The position numbers and the translations under genes were made by a program. Shown here piece after piece: positions 1 to 12,853 of a stretch of 64,000 bases of DNA. Within the stretch, counting starts at the first letter, position 1, and every line of letters starts with the position of its first letter. The notes beneath the pieces are model-generated. The model did not search any database. It was not told where the DNA came from and saw only the letters and a list, made by a program, of their open reading frames with translations. The DNA is from Synanceia verrucosa (Eukaryota; Chordata; Actinopteri; Perciformes; Synanceiidae): NCBI GenBank assembly GCA_029721515.1, contig CM056550.1:19095119-19159118 (forward strand), written 5' to 3'.

Positions 1-1141
1 CAGGCACCTGGAAGGACATGCGACCGATGAGGTTCATGCGGTCTCCGGTGTCTGGGTGGAAGGCCGAGTCGTAAAGCTTCTTGGCGTAGTGGAGCTGCTC
101 CTCTGTGGTGCCGGGGGGGACGGATCCGGCCCTGCAGAGCACCAAAACGTTTTCACACCATCAACTACATGCACAGACGTTTTTCAACATATTTTTCCAT
201 GTTGAAACTTGCAGAGCCCAAGGGTATGAGACAAAACTCAAAAGAGCGATTCCACCTGAAAATAGATGTGTACTTCTGTCTACATTTTTCACCTCATTCA
301 GACTAAATATGATACAAACACTGATACAGCATAACATTATAACCACTGACGGGTGAAGTGAATCACAATGAATATCTCTCATATATCAGGCAACAAAAGA
401 ACATTTAGTCCTCAGAATTGATGTTAGAAGCAGGAAAAATATTCAACTGTGAGGATTTGAGTGAGTTTGACAACAAGATACAAACAGTGATGTCTAGAGG
501 ACTGGGTCAGAGCATCTCCAGAACTGCAGCTATGGTGGGCTGTTCTGGTCTGCAGTGGTCAGGATCTATCAACAGAACTGGTCTGCCAGTACAGCCAGGG
601 TTTGGTTTGAGGCTTTTTTGTTTTTACATCACCTGAAGGCCACCATAGTTCTGCCACAATGGTGAAAGTGCATTAACATGAGCCACAGAGTGCAAAAAAA
701 TGTGATATTATGGTATGGATTGCCTCTGAGTGAGACAAACGGTGTTGCCATGGTTTTGCACTTTGTTACTGCAGTCTTGCAGAGGGATAATTTACAATCT
801 GCAAAGATGACACCAAATCTTACACTGTCCCTTTAAATCTTTAATAAAATCTGAACAGGATCAAAATGTCAGTCAATATTTCAGCGTTTTTGCACCAGTT
901 ATAAAACTGTGCTACCTGAGAATTTTTCAGGACATTTAATAATATCTTGATAAATGCCCAAACAAACATCACTGTGTTTTTCTTACCTGCAGCTTTCTAC
1001 TAAAGCTTTGGCCTCATCCAAGCGGGAGTCAGGCAAGAGCGCCGTCCGCCAGTCTGTGATGTTGAAGAAGTGTTTCAGTCGGCCCATAAACGTAGACTGA
1101 TCCCATCGTGGCGCATCAATGTCAAAGTTGCTCAAATCCAT
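1..1141 (-). CDS. sfxn2: Sideroflexin-2, N-terminal part (gene continues left of window)
   Basis: Sideroflexins are multi-pass proteins of the mitochondrial inner membrane. SFXN1 and SFXN3 carry serine for one-carbon metabolism, and SFXN2 is linked to iron and haem handling. Two coding exons are visible on the minus strand: 1141-987, which starts at the ATG at 1141, and 131-1. They join in phase (AG|G) across a GT-AG intron at 132-986. About 95 residues are present. They include the family's N-terminal signatures FNIDAPRWDQ-like (here NFDIDAPRWDQ), FNITDWRT, PPGTTEEQLHYAKKLYDSAF and HPDTGDRMNLIGRMSFQVP. The membrane segments lie beyond the left edge. The start fits because the human protein begins only two or three residues earlier relative to this motif. 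I choose SFXN2 over SFXN1/3 from sequence memory and because arl3 and trim8 follow, as in human 10q24. A non-coding first exon near 3.9 kb is likely. Confidence 0.93.
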
Positions 1142-1147
1142 TGCGGC

Positions 1148-3894
1148 TGTTAAAAAGCGGCGGCAGCTTAATATGTTAAAAAAAAAAAAAAAAAGTTCAA
1201 AAACGTGGACAACCTCTGTTTACTCTGCAGCTGTGGTCGAAACCTGTCAGAAAAACAAATGAAATTATCTGTTGAAGAAAACTGACTGTAACTACAGCAA
1301 AACATTATAAAGGAAGAAGAATAACATGAGCAAACTTTTAGGGCCAGACTGTTTTACCACTGAACTCATATTCCCACAAAACTGCAATGATTGATTGATC
1401 AGTTGATTGACAAAAATCAAAAATGCTTGAAACATGTACTCCTTACTCCCTCTCCACTGTGTGAACTTGTGGCTTTTCTTTATCATATATAGAGCTGCAT
1501 CAATTAATCAATTTGTTGTCAACTGTTATATAAATCACCAGCTATTTTGATGATCAATAATTTGAGTTTGAGTCATTATTTAAACACAAAAAGTCTGATT
1601 CTTAAATGAGAATATATTCCTGTAATATTCTTTCCTCCTCTATGACACTAAACTGAATATCTTTGTGGACAAAACAAGACACCTGAAGACGTCATGTTAG
1701 GGTCTGAGAGACACTGATCAACATTTTATGGACAACAACTGATTAATCGAGAAAATAAAAAGATTATTCTGAAATGATAATAATGATTAATTGCAGCCTT
1801 AGTCTTATGTGAGAGTTGATTACATATCTTTAGGTTTAGGTGTATGTATTGTCCAAAACAAGTCATTTAGAGACTTTCCCTTGGGCTTTAGTCAATAACA
1901 CCATTTTTTTTTTTTTTTTTATGGACTAAATTTTTCATAAAAGAAAACAACAGGTGGATCAAACAATAATGGAAATGGTTAGTTGCTGCTCTAAATTGTC
2001 CCCGCTGGTACTGAACCTCAGGAAGTCTGGCCGTCTCTATGACCCAACACAACCCTTAACAAACACAAACTCTTGTTTTTACCGGGAAAAAAATGTCAGG
2101 GGCCAAACATCCACCAGAAATCACTGACCACCTCCTGGTAAATGGTTCCACTGGTTGTCATTCTGGGTTTTTGCAGCTGCAGCATTGTGCTTCCTATTAC
2201 ACAACCAGAGGAACCAGAACCTGCTGACTTCAGCTCAAACTAGCCAAACATCCCGCTGTGCATGTTCACCATCACATTAGTAATTATTTACTGTAGGTGT
2301 TCTGTGAAATCTCACACCAACACAAACCTGCCCTGAGTGGTTAAATCTTTTGCAGAAGAGGGGGAATGAGGTGAGGCGTGAATCAGTAATCTTCTCTTAA
2401 GGCTCAGGCTGGATTGAACTGGATTGTTTCTGCAGCTGTTTGTTTAGAAAGTAGGCTAAAGGCCTGCAGAACCTGGCAGGGGACACTGAACTTGAACCAA
2501 AAGTCAACTTGTCCCTACGTAACTCAACATATCAATTAGAATATGCAAACAAAAGATTGTATCTCATAACATGAGAACAGAACTACAGCTAAAGAACAAA
2601 ACAGGGCTGCAACTAACCGGTTATTGTCATAACCAGTTCATCTGCGATCAGTCGTTTAACTCTTTAAAGTGTCTGGAAATAGTGAAAAAGTGTGACTAAC
2701 CAAATCTTAAAAATAATAAGTTTGCAATGACATTAAAACACAGAAAAGCACACTAACACACTGGAAACTGTGAATGTTACAAACATTGTTATCAATTCAT
2801 TTTCTGTCTGTTAGCAGGAGAATAAATCTAATAACGTATTCGCTCAATGACCAAACCTTCAAGTATCTTCACTAATCTATTGGGTAGATTGTTGGTCACA
2901 GATCTGCAACTTAAGGAAAGAAACTGACGCATTAAGAAACAGCAAGAAGATTTAGGAATTAATGAATAAATGCTGATTAACTGCAAGTATGCCACTATGC
3001 TGATAATTAAACATTTTCCATTATTTTGAAGCACAAACATTTATGTGAATATTTGCTGGATTTCTAACTTCTTTACATCAATAAACACAACAACTAAATG
3101 AATAACGACTAGATTAGCCAATCAGTTATTCAACAGAAAGTTATAATTGATTAATAGTTTTTCAAGCACAACAGCTAAAATTTCTCTGGTTCTCGCTTCT
3201 TCGAGGTGATAATTTTTATTGCTATTTTTCACGTTTAAAAGTTCATTTCATTATCTTTATGGAATGACAGGAAATAACTGGAATATAACATACCAATTCA
3301 AAATGACATTCGCCTGCTTTTCTGTAAATTTGATAATAATGGTACTTTTAGATATAATTTTGATCAAAGAGCTTGCACATACTGGTGGATTAATAAAACA
3401 TTTTAGTAATGAGCAATACTGGTAATGTAGGGCAGTGGTGGTCTAATAAAGTTGTTGAGCACTTATGGAAGATAATAGGTAGCATGCATGTGGAGGTATA
3501 AAGACATCAGGACAGTGAGCTGCATGTCAATGGTTAAGAAGACCAGTTCACCAGAGTCTTGAAAAACTGGATCTGGTGGCCGGATCACAGCCAGTATCTG
3601 AACACATCTGTATACTATCACCGAACCATTTGACACAAAGAGCTCAGTAGCTTTAAGCTTGTGCGCTGCTAAAATTTGCTAAATTTTCCATAGAGTTCCT
3701 CGAACAAACACATAAACTTGCTGTGTGGAAAGAGAGGTTGATCTCATGTTAAGAAACCGGCTAAACTGCAGTGAAAAGAGCTAAAACATGTCATCTCAGA
3801 GTGATGCAACACATGACTCGAGTTACCAGCAGCAATGAACTAATAAAACACGAGGCACCGACTGTAATCTTTACAGACAAAAACTGAATACACA
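1148..3894 (-). other. Probable 5'UTR intron of sfxn2; no gene seen
   Basis: A pyrimidine-rich tract and AG just upstream of the sfxn2 ATG (about 1147-1200 on the minus strand) look like a splice acceptor. A donor-like CAAG|GTGTGT lies on the minus strand near 3896. The stretch between them is AT-rich and contains a run of T at 1902-1920. No conserved reading frame is visible. Confidence 0.45.
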
Positions 3895-3895
3895 C

Positions 3896-4433
3896 CTTGG
3901 TGAGAGTCCTCAGCAGCCCCACGGAGCAACCTGTCAGGTAATCAAATATGCCCGTGTGGCATAGTAGACACGTGGCACACCGTCCTCCAATCACCGGCCG
4001 GGGCAGCCCCCCACGTGAAAGCAACACGAACGTTTTATTTTAATATTTTACTGACTAAAACTAAAACATAACAGAGACGCAGTCAAAAAAACGCCGGTGG
4101 TCGAGTTTAACGTGTTTATGTTAAACTTACTGTCATGCTAACCACCTAGCTAGCTAGCTAATTAGCTCGTTGACAATGAGTTTTTCTTTCTGCGTCTCGT
4201 GTATAAATGAAACGTGCTGTGGTTTATTTTAACGCCTGTCGATATGAGCCGTCCTTGCAATTCAACATGCACCTATTTTAAGCAGCTGCCTTAGAAGCAC
4301 TTAGCTGGTTAGCCGGCTAAACTCGTCCGCCATATTTTTTGAGGGGGCGTCGTGCGTAACCCTGCGTGCTCCTGCGTCTGACGTCACCCCCCTAGTAACC
4401 CTCGGCGGCGTCTCCAGGAGAGAAGGCAACAAG
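3896..4433. promoter_or_regulatory. Shared head-to-head promoter of sfxn2 and arl3
   Basis: The region between the sfxn2 5' exon and the arl3 ATG is CpG-enriched compared with its flanks. It has two CACGTG E-boxes (3969-3974 and 4012-4017) and a CCAAT box between them (3987-3992), and no TATA box is obvious. The two genes diverge from it. A bidirectional CpG-type promoter is inferred. The E-boxes would suit USF, MYC or TFE-family factors, which is family knowledge rather than something shown here. Confidence 0.6.
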
Positions 4434-6154
4434 ATGGTGAGTTTAAATTTGTCCTAATAATTAGCTGTTAACCGTTCCGATCGAGCCGTAGTTTGAACAT
4501 ACTCACATTAAGTAGCGCTCATATGAATAACTGTGATATTTAATGGCTGCCAGTGTCGGTAATTTACCGGGAAACTGCATTCAACTGCAAAAAAACAGCT
4601 GCCTTGTTGCTTCGTTCGGTTATCAGGGGAGATTAGCTTAGCACGTTAGCAACGCTTAGCTTCTATTTACGTGCCGTTAACGAGGCCCAAAACAAAACAA
4701 AACAGATAAAAGAAGTTGGTGTGGCTAGCTGCTCATTGGTCGTACTATTATCCTCATGTATTGGTAGTGTTAGGATAGTGTGTCCGTCTTTAAGAGCTAC
4801 AGTGGGGGCTCGAAATGCACTTGTACGGCCTGTAAGTGAGGATTCCTGGTGGATGGAGGCGATGCATTTTTACTGTGGTGGCTGGCTGTGTTCCCCCCGG
4901 GCTCAGCATCATCACATAGCTGCTCTCACTGGCTTTTGCAGGGATTGCTGTCCATCCTGCGTAAGCTGAAGAGCACACCGGACCAGGAGGTGAGGATACT
5001 GCTGCTGGGTCTGGACAACGGTGGAAAGACCACCTTACTCAAACAGCTGGCATCTGAGGACATCAGCCACATCACCCCCACACAGGTGTGGAGGAAAGTT
5101 TCCTACTTCATCTTATGTGTGATTTGCTGTGGTAGTAGGAATTAAATCTGCTTCTCAATTCTGACCTTTATGGTTTATGTTTTCTCCAGGGATTCAACAT
5201 TAAGAGCGTCCAGTCTCAGGGGTTTAAGCTGAATGTTTGGGACATTGGAGGCCAGAGGAAGATCAGGCCGTACTGGAGGAACTACTTTGAAAACACAGAT
5301 GTGCTGGTGAGAGGAAAACCATCCTCACACATATACTGAGGAGCGTCTACACATGCTAACAAGAAGAAACTTTTTGTTTCAGATTTATGTCATTGATAGC
5401 GCTGACAGAAAGAGGTTCGAGGAGACGGGTCAGGTATGTACAATATGTGTTTTGTGTCAGTATGTATTATATGGTTGTACAACGATACTCTAGAGATGCA
5501 ATTAAGGATTCTAGCTCAACTCTTCAAAACTAAATTGTATGTCAAATGCAAAATGTTCAGGTCTCTGATTGATAACTGTTAAGTACAGTGGGATGGCATT
5601 TTCCCTTTTTTTACAGCTGCTTAATAATTAAATATTCAACATGACTGTCACTGTCTCCGTGTTTTCAGGTAGTTTAAAGATTTCAGAAGCTCAAAACGAG
5701 ATTTGAATCAAGTCTTCATATTTTTAACTCATCACCAGAGTCTGAGCTCTTTGTTTTATTGTTTTCTTCTTTTTTCTCTGACAGTATTTGTGTGTTTGTG
5801 TATAATTGACAGATGTTTGTGTGTGTTACAGGAACTGGCTGAGTTGTTGGATGAGGAGAAGCTGAGCAGCGTTCCTGTTCTGATCTTTGCAAACAAGCAG
5901 GACCTGCTGACAGCCGCCCCGGCCTCCGAGATTGCGGAGGGTCTCAATCTGCACACCATCCGGGATCGCATGTGGCAGATCCAGTCCTGCTCCGCCCTCA
6001 CTGGTGAGGGCATCCAGGTGAGCACAGCAACTCCAGCTTTTCCCCTTTTTTTGTGTTAATTGTCTTCCACTCACCGTGCTGCTGTTTCTGTTGAATTTCC
6101 CCTCAGGAGGGCATGAACTGGGTGTGCAAGAGCGTCAACTCCAAGAAAAAATAG
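4434..6154 (+). CDS. arl3: ADP-ribosylation factor-like GTPase 3 (complete)
   Basis: ARL3 is a small GTPase of cilia. GTP-bound ARL3 releases lipidated cargo from UNC119 and PDE6D inside the cilium, and RP2 is its GAP. The coding exons are 4434-4436 (the ATG alone), 4942-5085, 5190-5306, 5383-5433, 5832-6017 and 6107-6154. All junctions are GT-AG and in phase. They give 182 residues, the usual ARL3 length. Visible motifs are the P-loop GLDNGGKT (residues 24-31), switch-region WDIGGQ (about 66-71) and NKQD (about 126-129). The C-terminus is lysine-rich (SVNSKKK). Gly2 is present, although ARL3 is known not to be myristoylated. The first coding exon ends immediately after the start codon, so the glycine codon lies in the next exon. 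The start choice therefore rests on this splice. Sequence identity and the sfxn2/trim8 context agree. Confidence 0.97.
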
Positions 6155-7130
6155 CTTTGCTTCTAGTCTTCTGCTTCTCAGGAGGAACAGCAGCACACAT
6201 ACATACACTGACACACACTGCACCCTCCTGAGCCTTAGTACGATGGGATATACCTGTGAATGTAAACACACTACTAATCCAACGTGGACCTGGAGTTTTT
6301 AACCCCGTTATCGCTGACGTTCACTAACCTCAGTACATCTTCCTCCACAAAGAAGGGGGGTGGTTTGTCTTCAAAGGGAACCCATGCCAGGAAATCCACC
6401 TCCTCCACCCAGACTACCCACGTCACCATCGCTGCCCCAGCCAATCCCTGTCACAACCTCAAACATTCCCGTTAAACTGCTGTCTTTCATTGGAAATACC
6501 AGCTTGTTCGTTAAACTCTTTACCAGCCTCCCCCACACCCAACCACCTCCATCTTTCCTACCATCTTATTCTTACAGGTTGAAGCGCATTATTTGTTTTT
6601 TTTATCATTCCACGATGGCTGTAAGCTCTTTTCCTGCTTTGGCTCTGTTTGAAGTGAGGTATATTTTTGTAATTGTCTTATTTATGGTGAAGTAGAGTGT
6701 AGAGTGCTTTCAGACAACAACCAGTGTGATGTGTGCGTGTGATTTTAAAGGACGTTGGAGGAAAGAATCCAACTCTCCCCACTAAACAATACATGTTCAT
6801 GTGTATAAAAAAGAAATGAGGAGATTAAAGGTTAAGAGGAACCACATCTTTAAATCAAGTGTAAATAGTTCGTCCCTGCGGTCATATGTTACGTTATGCT
6901 CATGTTATGGAGTACACATTACCCTGCTGTAGTCTCTAATGTTTGCATAACTAATTTCTGCACATTTTTAACAGAGGTACTGTAGGTCCCGACGCATTTC
7001 TCTGTTCTCTTTGGATTTGTGAGGGAATTCACTCTTTTTTTGGCATCTCCTTTTGATATTCTTGAATGTAACCTGTCCAGAATTGAAGGTACTGTATGTG
7101 AATAAAAAGTCAATAAATTCCAAAAATCAC
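6155..7130 (+). other. arl3: arl3 3'UTR with tandem poly(A) signals
   Basis: Non-coding sequence follows the TAG at 6152-6154. Two AATAAA hexamers, at 7101-7106 and 7112-7117, are followed by a GTTGTTTTTTTTTT-rich stretch at about 7133-7148, a typical mammalian-type poly(A) arrangement. Confidence 0.7.
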
Positions 7131-8972
7131 TGAGTTGTTTTTTTTTTTCATTATTATTGAATTAAGTTGCTTCCTGCAGTAACGAGGTTCACTCAGGTCT
7201 CAGCAGCAGCAGCAGGTGGAGTCAGCTGTTAGTGATGGTGTTAAGAGGCCTCTGTAGGAGACAGCAGCACAAACAGCACTGGACTGTGAGGGGATTTAGC
7301 ACCATGTAAAAATAAGACTGTCTAAAAACTGTTCATGTCCAACTTTAAACATCTCCTGAAGGCAGAGAAACAGTTACAGCAAAGTGAAAATACCTCTATG
7401 ACATCACAAGAAATAATTAATAATTTTGTTAATAACAACATATAGAAATAGACAATATATGGCATATAAAAATACGATAAAAATGGAGTAAGTATTGAGA
7501 TGGATATGTACACAATAATAATCTTCAGAGTGTAATTCAACATGACAGTTATGTGCAACTGCATTTAACACAGTCTTAGAAAAGTTAAGCTAAAAAGGTG
7601 AATTTGGGACTTTTTCTCTCAGAATTACAAGGAGATTTATTTTACTATTCCTGAGGTCAATAATAAAACTACAGTATAGTTTTCTGTCCCCACACACCTA
7701 AAATTCTTAAAATCAAACAATCCCAGAATTGACGGAGATTAATAACATGTATTTGTTCATGTTACCCTCAGTCCTTCTATAACTGAAAACAGGCTGCACG
7801 TCACCGAACATGAATCATGTGTTTTGTGCTTCAGGCAGGTGGTGCTGTATCACCTGGTCGAGCCCCGAGGCCTCGATGCAGAGCAGGTGAAGCTGTGCAG
7901 ACAGACCGAAAACGACCTGCACAGACCAGATTCACCTGAGAGCAGCTGCACAGCTGTGTTACCTGCAGGTCAGAGGGCAGTGAGGGCTGAAAGCAAGGAA
8001 GTAAATGATTCGGAAGTTATGAAACTATTCTGACCTACCAACATTCAAAACACTCACAGACACATCCAGCTTGCTTTTAACCCTGTTTTTATTGTTTTGA
8101 AATGTTTTATGTACTAATGTTAATCTTCTTTGAGTACCTGGAAAAGCATCATACATAAAAATATAAAAAATATTATTATCATTGTTTACTTTATACTTCT
8201 ACTCCATTGTATTTGTGACACGTTCAACATTAATTTCAGAAAAAAGGATGCATTATTCTAGATTAAAGGCCCTGCAGAGCCACACAGGTCATCTGTGGCT
8301 GATCGGACCTCCTGAAGTCACCAATAAGACTAATAAAATTATTGCACAAGATAATAGCTAACCCAGGAAAAGTCATGAAACATACCTGCAATGATAAAGC
8401 ATATTGCCATGGATACAAAGAGAACGAAAAGGAGACGCTTGTAACTTTACAAGAAATCTTGTTCTGATAATTAATTATCATTGATTTAATGAGAAGATAA
8501 ATACCTCTCATGTCTGTATAGGTTCAATCTGAAGCTATAGCTAGCTTAGAAATAGATGGAAACAGTTCACTGCACCTCTAAAACTCAATCACTAACATAT
8601 TTCAGCTTCTAGATCTGCACAAAAAGCAAAGTTAAAAGTCCTGCGTTGTTTGTGTTAAACATTGTTTTAAAGGCTCAGAGGCAGCATTTGTTTGGATTAA
8701 GTGGACTTTGTCACCGACAGGCTTATTTCTGAACTGGAACATCATCCAGCTCATCAGTAATTGCCTAAAATAAGATTTTTTTGGAGGCGTGTTCGTGCTG
8801 TCGTGTGTTTTATTCTATGAGGAAGATTGAAAAGGCCTCAGAGACCTGCTAACAGCCTCTCCGTCATCTCTCACAAAGATCCTCATTGTCCAGAGAGCAA
8901 CAGCGCTGTTTCTCATTATTTTACTCCTCCTTGCATTAAATTCTCACAAAGCGCTAAGGGGAATATAGAACG

Positions 8973-8994
8973 ATGCATGCTGGGATTTGCAGTT
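8973..8994. promoter_or_regulatory. ZNF143/Staf-type motif
   Basis: The core TGCATGCTGGGATTTGCAGT closely matches the known ZNF143 site (complement of ACTACAATTCCCAGCATGCA). It lies outside any gene I can support. No snRNA was recognised about 200 bases away on either side. Confidence 0.5.
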
Positions 8995-9094
8995 AGAACC
9001 ACGCAGGTATTTAAAAGGAAACGGTAGACAGTTAGAAATATGATTATTGGTTTTCTGGCAGAGAGTTTGATGAGAATATGAAGCTACAGTTAGC

Positions 9095-9150
9095 AGCTGG
9101 TTAGCGTAGCTTAGCACAGAGACTGGAAACAGTTAGCATGTCTAGGCTAA
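9095..9150. repeat. Fish GCTTAGCA-type interspersed repeat fragment
   Basis: A GGTTAGCGTAGCTTAGCACAG...GACTGGAAACAG pattern is shared with pieces at about 9831-9925 and 10680-10820. This is a common short repeat of percomorph genomes. Confidence 0.6.
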
Positions 9151-9339
9151 TTACCAGCACCTTTAAAACTCACTGATGAATGTGTCAAAGCTTGTTAATG
9201 TGAACAAAAGCAAACTGTCTTATTTTCTAGCCCATGTCATAGGCTGGACTGCCAACGGCCATACTGGTCTGTAGCTACTGGTATGGATTAAACAAACAAG
9301 ATAAACAATAACAAGATTATGTCAGCATTATGTTAATGT

Positions 9340-9640
9340 GCTGCACACCTTGGCTGATATTATATATAGAATATATTATATATTACTGTTTATTTGCACT
9401 ATTTATAGAGTCATAATTGTTAGATCATACTGTTCATCTTCATTTCACTGCACCCCACTGTTTATTTGCACTATTAATATCACTACGAGTCATAACTATT
9501 TATCTGCATATACAGATATTTTTCATATGTGTTTTTGTTTTAAATTTTTTAATATGGTTCTTCTGTCTAATAGAAGTGTAAATAGTAGCTGCAACATAAT
9601 TTCCCAGGTCGGGATCAATAAAGTAATTCTATTCTATATA
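9340..9640 (+). mobile_element. LINE 3' end (L2/Rex-type tail)
   Basis: AT-rich sequence contains repeated TGTTTATTTGCACTATT units. It ends in TTTCCCAGGTCGGGATCAATAAAG followed by short ATTCT repeats, the layout of fish L2-like LINE tails. No reverse transcriptase is retained. Confidence 0.55.
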
Positions 9641-9830
9641 AACTAAATATACTCCATATTTAATGTGTCCAATTGCTTTTTGTGTATTTACATTTTTTAT
9701 ATATATTGTAAAATTCTACATGACGATAATAATTATTATTCTATTAGTAGTATGTAGTATTTACTGTTTGTTTGTTAACTAAATAAACAGAAGCAAAAAA
9801 AAAAAGCTTAAATTAATGAGCTCAACTTTG

Positions 9831-9925
9831 GGATGCTTTGCTTTGCTTTGCAAGAAGCCATGCTAGCTGTTTCCCGCCATTTTCAGTCTTTATGCTAAGC
9901 TAAGCTAAGTTAAGCTAAGCTAAGC
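9831..9925. repeat. GCTAA-rich repeat with tandem GCTAA units
   Basis: GCTTT tandem units are followed by a TTTCAGTCTTTATGCTAAGC core and then a run of (GCTAA/GTTAA) pentamers. It is the same family as 9095-9150 and 10680-10820. Confidence 0.6.
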
Positions 9926-10429
9926 CGCTGCTGCAGTTGAAACCACAGAGTGTGTGTGCTGGTCATTTGAAGCACTCAGACGGTGTGTTTGTGTGTCAGA
10001 GGTGCATGAGGAAGACGAAGGCCTGGTGGATGAAGACAGCTGTGCAGCAGCTGTGTGAGAAAAAGAGTGTGAGGAGCTGGAGAGGGAGTGTTTGTTAGGA
10101 CCAGTGTCAGAAAGACAGAGCTGTAATTTATGCTGCACCTCCGACCCCACAGCTCTGCTGAGGTCTGCTGACGTGAGAAAATAAAATAAAAAAAGGGGGG
10201 CAGCACATCAGAGCCAGAGAGAGGAAGGAGGGGGAGGAAGACGAGGGCGAAGCAACGTGATCAAAACGATTGTTGTTACATTTCCATCAACCACAGAAAT
10301 GACACAAACTGAATGAATGAATGTTCAGCTCATTAACGTTCATTCTCTTGACTTTTGGTTCATTTATATACAACTTGTATTTTATGCTGCATTTTAAATT
10401 TCTCAGTAAACTATGTAGAACATTGCAAT

Positions 10430-10515
10430 ATTTCACAATATATCATAGTAATGTATGGTGACTTCAGTATCACAATACGTATCGTATGAAGTCCTTGCCA
10501 ATACACCCCTGGTTT
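10430..10515. repeat. Fragment of a dispersed ATTGCGATA-type repeat
   Basis: This shares the ACAATACGTATCGTATGAAGTCCTTGCCAATAC block with 58529-58925 and, in reverse, with 31960-32340. It is a truncated copy. Confidence 0.55.
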
Positions 10516-10679
10516 TTAGAGCTTTCACTTTGATTAACAGGAGTCAAAACAAAAGGAAAAGGAAAAGTTAGATATTGTGGGAAATGGTCTCATTTGCGTT
10601 CTTGCTTTTTTTTTTTTTTAAACATATGCTGCTGGTTACCTGGTCTACCTATCTGTCCATCTGTCCATTAAATACAAAG

Positions 10680-10820
10680 CTATAGACAGTTAGCTTATCT
10701 TAGCATAAAATCTGGAAAGTCTAGGAAAAAAAACACACAGGTAGCTGGATTCTGTTATCTTTGGACAGAGCAAAGCTAACCATTTCCCCATTCCCAGTCT
10801 TTATGCTAAGCTATGCTAAG
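10680..10820. repeat. GCTTAGCA-type repeat, fuller copy
   Basis: TAGACAGTTAGCTTATCTTAGCATAAAATCTGG at one end faces CCCAGTCTTTATGCTAAGCTATGC at the other. The ends form an imperfect inverted repeat, so a small non-autonomous DNA element is likely. Confidence 0.5.
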
Positions 10821-11423
10821 CAGCTAAGTGTCTGTCTCATCTAACACTGCAATAAAATCTCCACCCTCAAATGAACTTTTCTCTACATAAATGTTTTTTT
10901 TTAATTCCCTGGCTGCTCAGTAAGAGCATGTGGACACCAGTTGATCATCCCTGCTGTGTGAACAGCATCAACACAAACACTGACCGACTAACTCGTCTCC
11001 AAGCTGGTGTTCTCCATCCTGTTCTCTCTCTGCAGGCCTCCACCCACACATACTCATGAGCCCTGTTTGTTCTGGGTGGACACGTAGCTATTTAAACTTT
11101 ACTTTCTTAAGTTTAATAAACACACACTACTAGCCAGGCAGATTATTTACGTGATGAAGAAAGCAGAGGCAGCGGCGGTTGTTCAGGTCAGAGTGGGAGT
11201 TTCTCTTAAAAGCCAAATGAAGAGGAAGCAGCTGAGTGTTTGGGGATGGAAAGACAACAACAACATTAAACGACAGGGCTGGTGATGCAGTATTTTCTCC
11301 TATTTGTTTGCACAATAACGACTACAAATAAGAAGGAAGCACATCTGCATGGTCAAAACAAACATTAGAAAGCTGGAGCTGCACATACAGACTTGACAGC
11401 AGAGACCGGTTTAAATTTGTTCG

Positions 11424-12853
11424 TTTATTTGGAACCCTCCTCCAAATCACGTCTGTACTTTTTCCATTTCACAAAATATTTACAAAAAAAGATACTTTTA
11501 TGTTGTTGTTTTTTCCTCTTCATGTCGGCTCCTCTTTAGGATGATGACAGTTGCTCACGTCTCTTGTTCTTTTAGAAAAAGTTCATGAAAAAAACATCCT
11601 CCTGTCCTTCTTTTCTTCCATATTCCTCATTTTAAAACTGCATACATTCCCACCACCCCCCCCACCCCCCATTGTTCTTCTTTTGAGTGCTTAAAAAAAC
11701 TCTTCCTTGCATGCTTTCAGCTGCAAACAGGAAGCCAAGAGCTTGTGTGCTTATTAAGATGAAGTGACATCTTTGCCCTGCAGGAAGTACAATTACAGCA
11801 TCATCAGATCCTCCAGATGCTTGATTGGTTTGGTCTGTCCATTCTAGCCTTGTCCTTTAAAATCAGAGTCTCTCTAGACAAGCATGAAACCTACAGATGT
11901 ACCAAATAACGCAAAGTCATCATAATAATTACTAAATGGAAACAGTCTCTGTCAGAAGACGGTTTTCTGTCCTGGGGGAAGCCTGATAGCAGGAAGGGAG
12001 CGTCAGGTATAAGAACCAAAATCCCCGAAAAATCTCTTTGGGCCGCCGGCCCTTTGAGACGCAGCTCCAGTGTCCCTCTGTGGGTCCGCATCTGTAGTAC
12101 AGGCATAACAAGGCGCCCACAAGTGCATTGTGGGTGTTCCATGGAAGAGCATTTTGTGTTTGAGCCGTACGATCCATCCCTGAACTCAGCAACGAAAAAA
12201 TAAAAGGTGTCATGACGATGGAAATCAAGAGACAAGAAGGGGCCACAGCCCCTCGTTGAACAAAGTGAGCCGGGCAGAGAAAACATGATGCTAATAATAA
12301 CATAAGACAATCGACCTCAGTACAACTAGAGGGGTGATTATATTAGAGGAACATGAGGCGTTAAACTGGAAAGATCAACACTGCACAGTTTTATCTCTTT
12401 TCCCTTCAGCGTCAGTGAGAAGAGGCGTTTTCTAATAAAGGTTCATTTTCTATCGATCCATCTCCTGCTCCATAAATTAAAAAAAAAAAAAGAAAAAAAA
12501 AATGCATGTCCTCCTAGGCCTTTGTTGTTCCTTGTTTATGTTGGAAAATGCCGAGCTGAGCTGTGCCAGAGTGAGCGTGTTTATGCATTTTTACGTATAA
12601 CACATTACATGAAACACTGACTGAAAATGAAGAAAAAAAAAAACAAAAAAAAACGAGACAAATCAACCCTGCCCCCGAATGTGTTTACATGTTCTAGATC
12701 TGTGTGTGTGTGTGTGTTTGTGTGTGTGGATATAAATCTTAATATTTTAATGTGTGTACAGTATATCTGTGTTTTTTCCGGTTAATAAGACGGTAAAGGT
12801 GTGCTGTTTTGGTGCTTGTCTATTTCCGTGTGTGTGTGTGTGAGTCTACACTG
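11424..12853 (-). other. trim8: trim8 3'UTR
   Basis: The stretch after the trim8 stop is free of other genes and contains poly(A) and (GT)n runs on the plus strand. An AATAAA on the minus strand (TTTATT at 11424-11429) is a plausible polyadenylation signal. The 3' end is inferred. Confidence 0.5.

Larger units (their letters stand above)
7131..11423. other. Intergenic region between convergent arl3 and trim8
   Basis: No protein gene can be supported here. It contains interspersed repeat pieces (listed separately), AT-rich DNA, a ZNF143-like site, and short open frames with no family resemblance. Confidence 0.6.

Noticed and set aside
7824..8033. 69-codon plus-strand frame after arl3
   Set aside because: No splice or start context and no family similarity. 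Length is within chance expectation.
11891..12310. Two overlapping minus-strand frames of 139 and 123 codons
   Set aside because: They lie in the trim8 3'UTR, overlap each other in different frames, and show no family motif.
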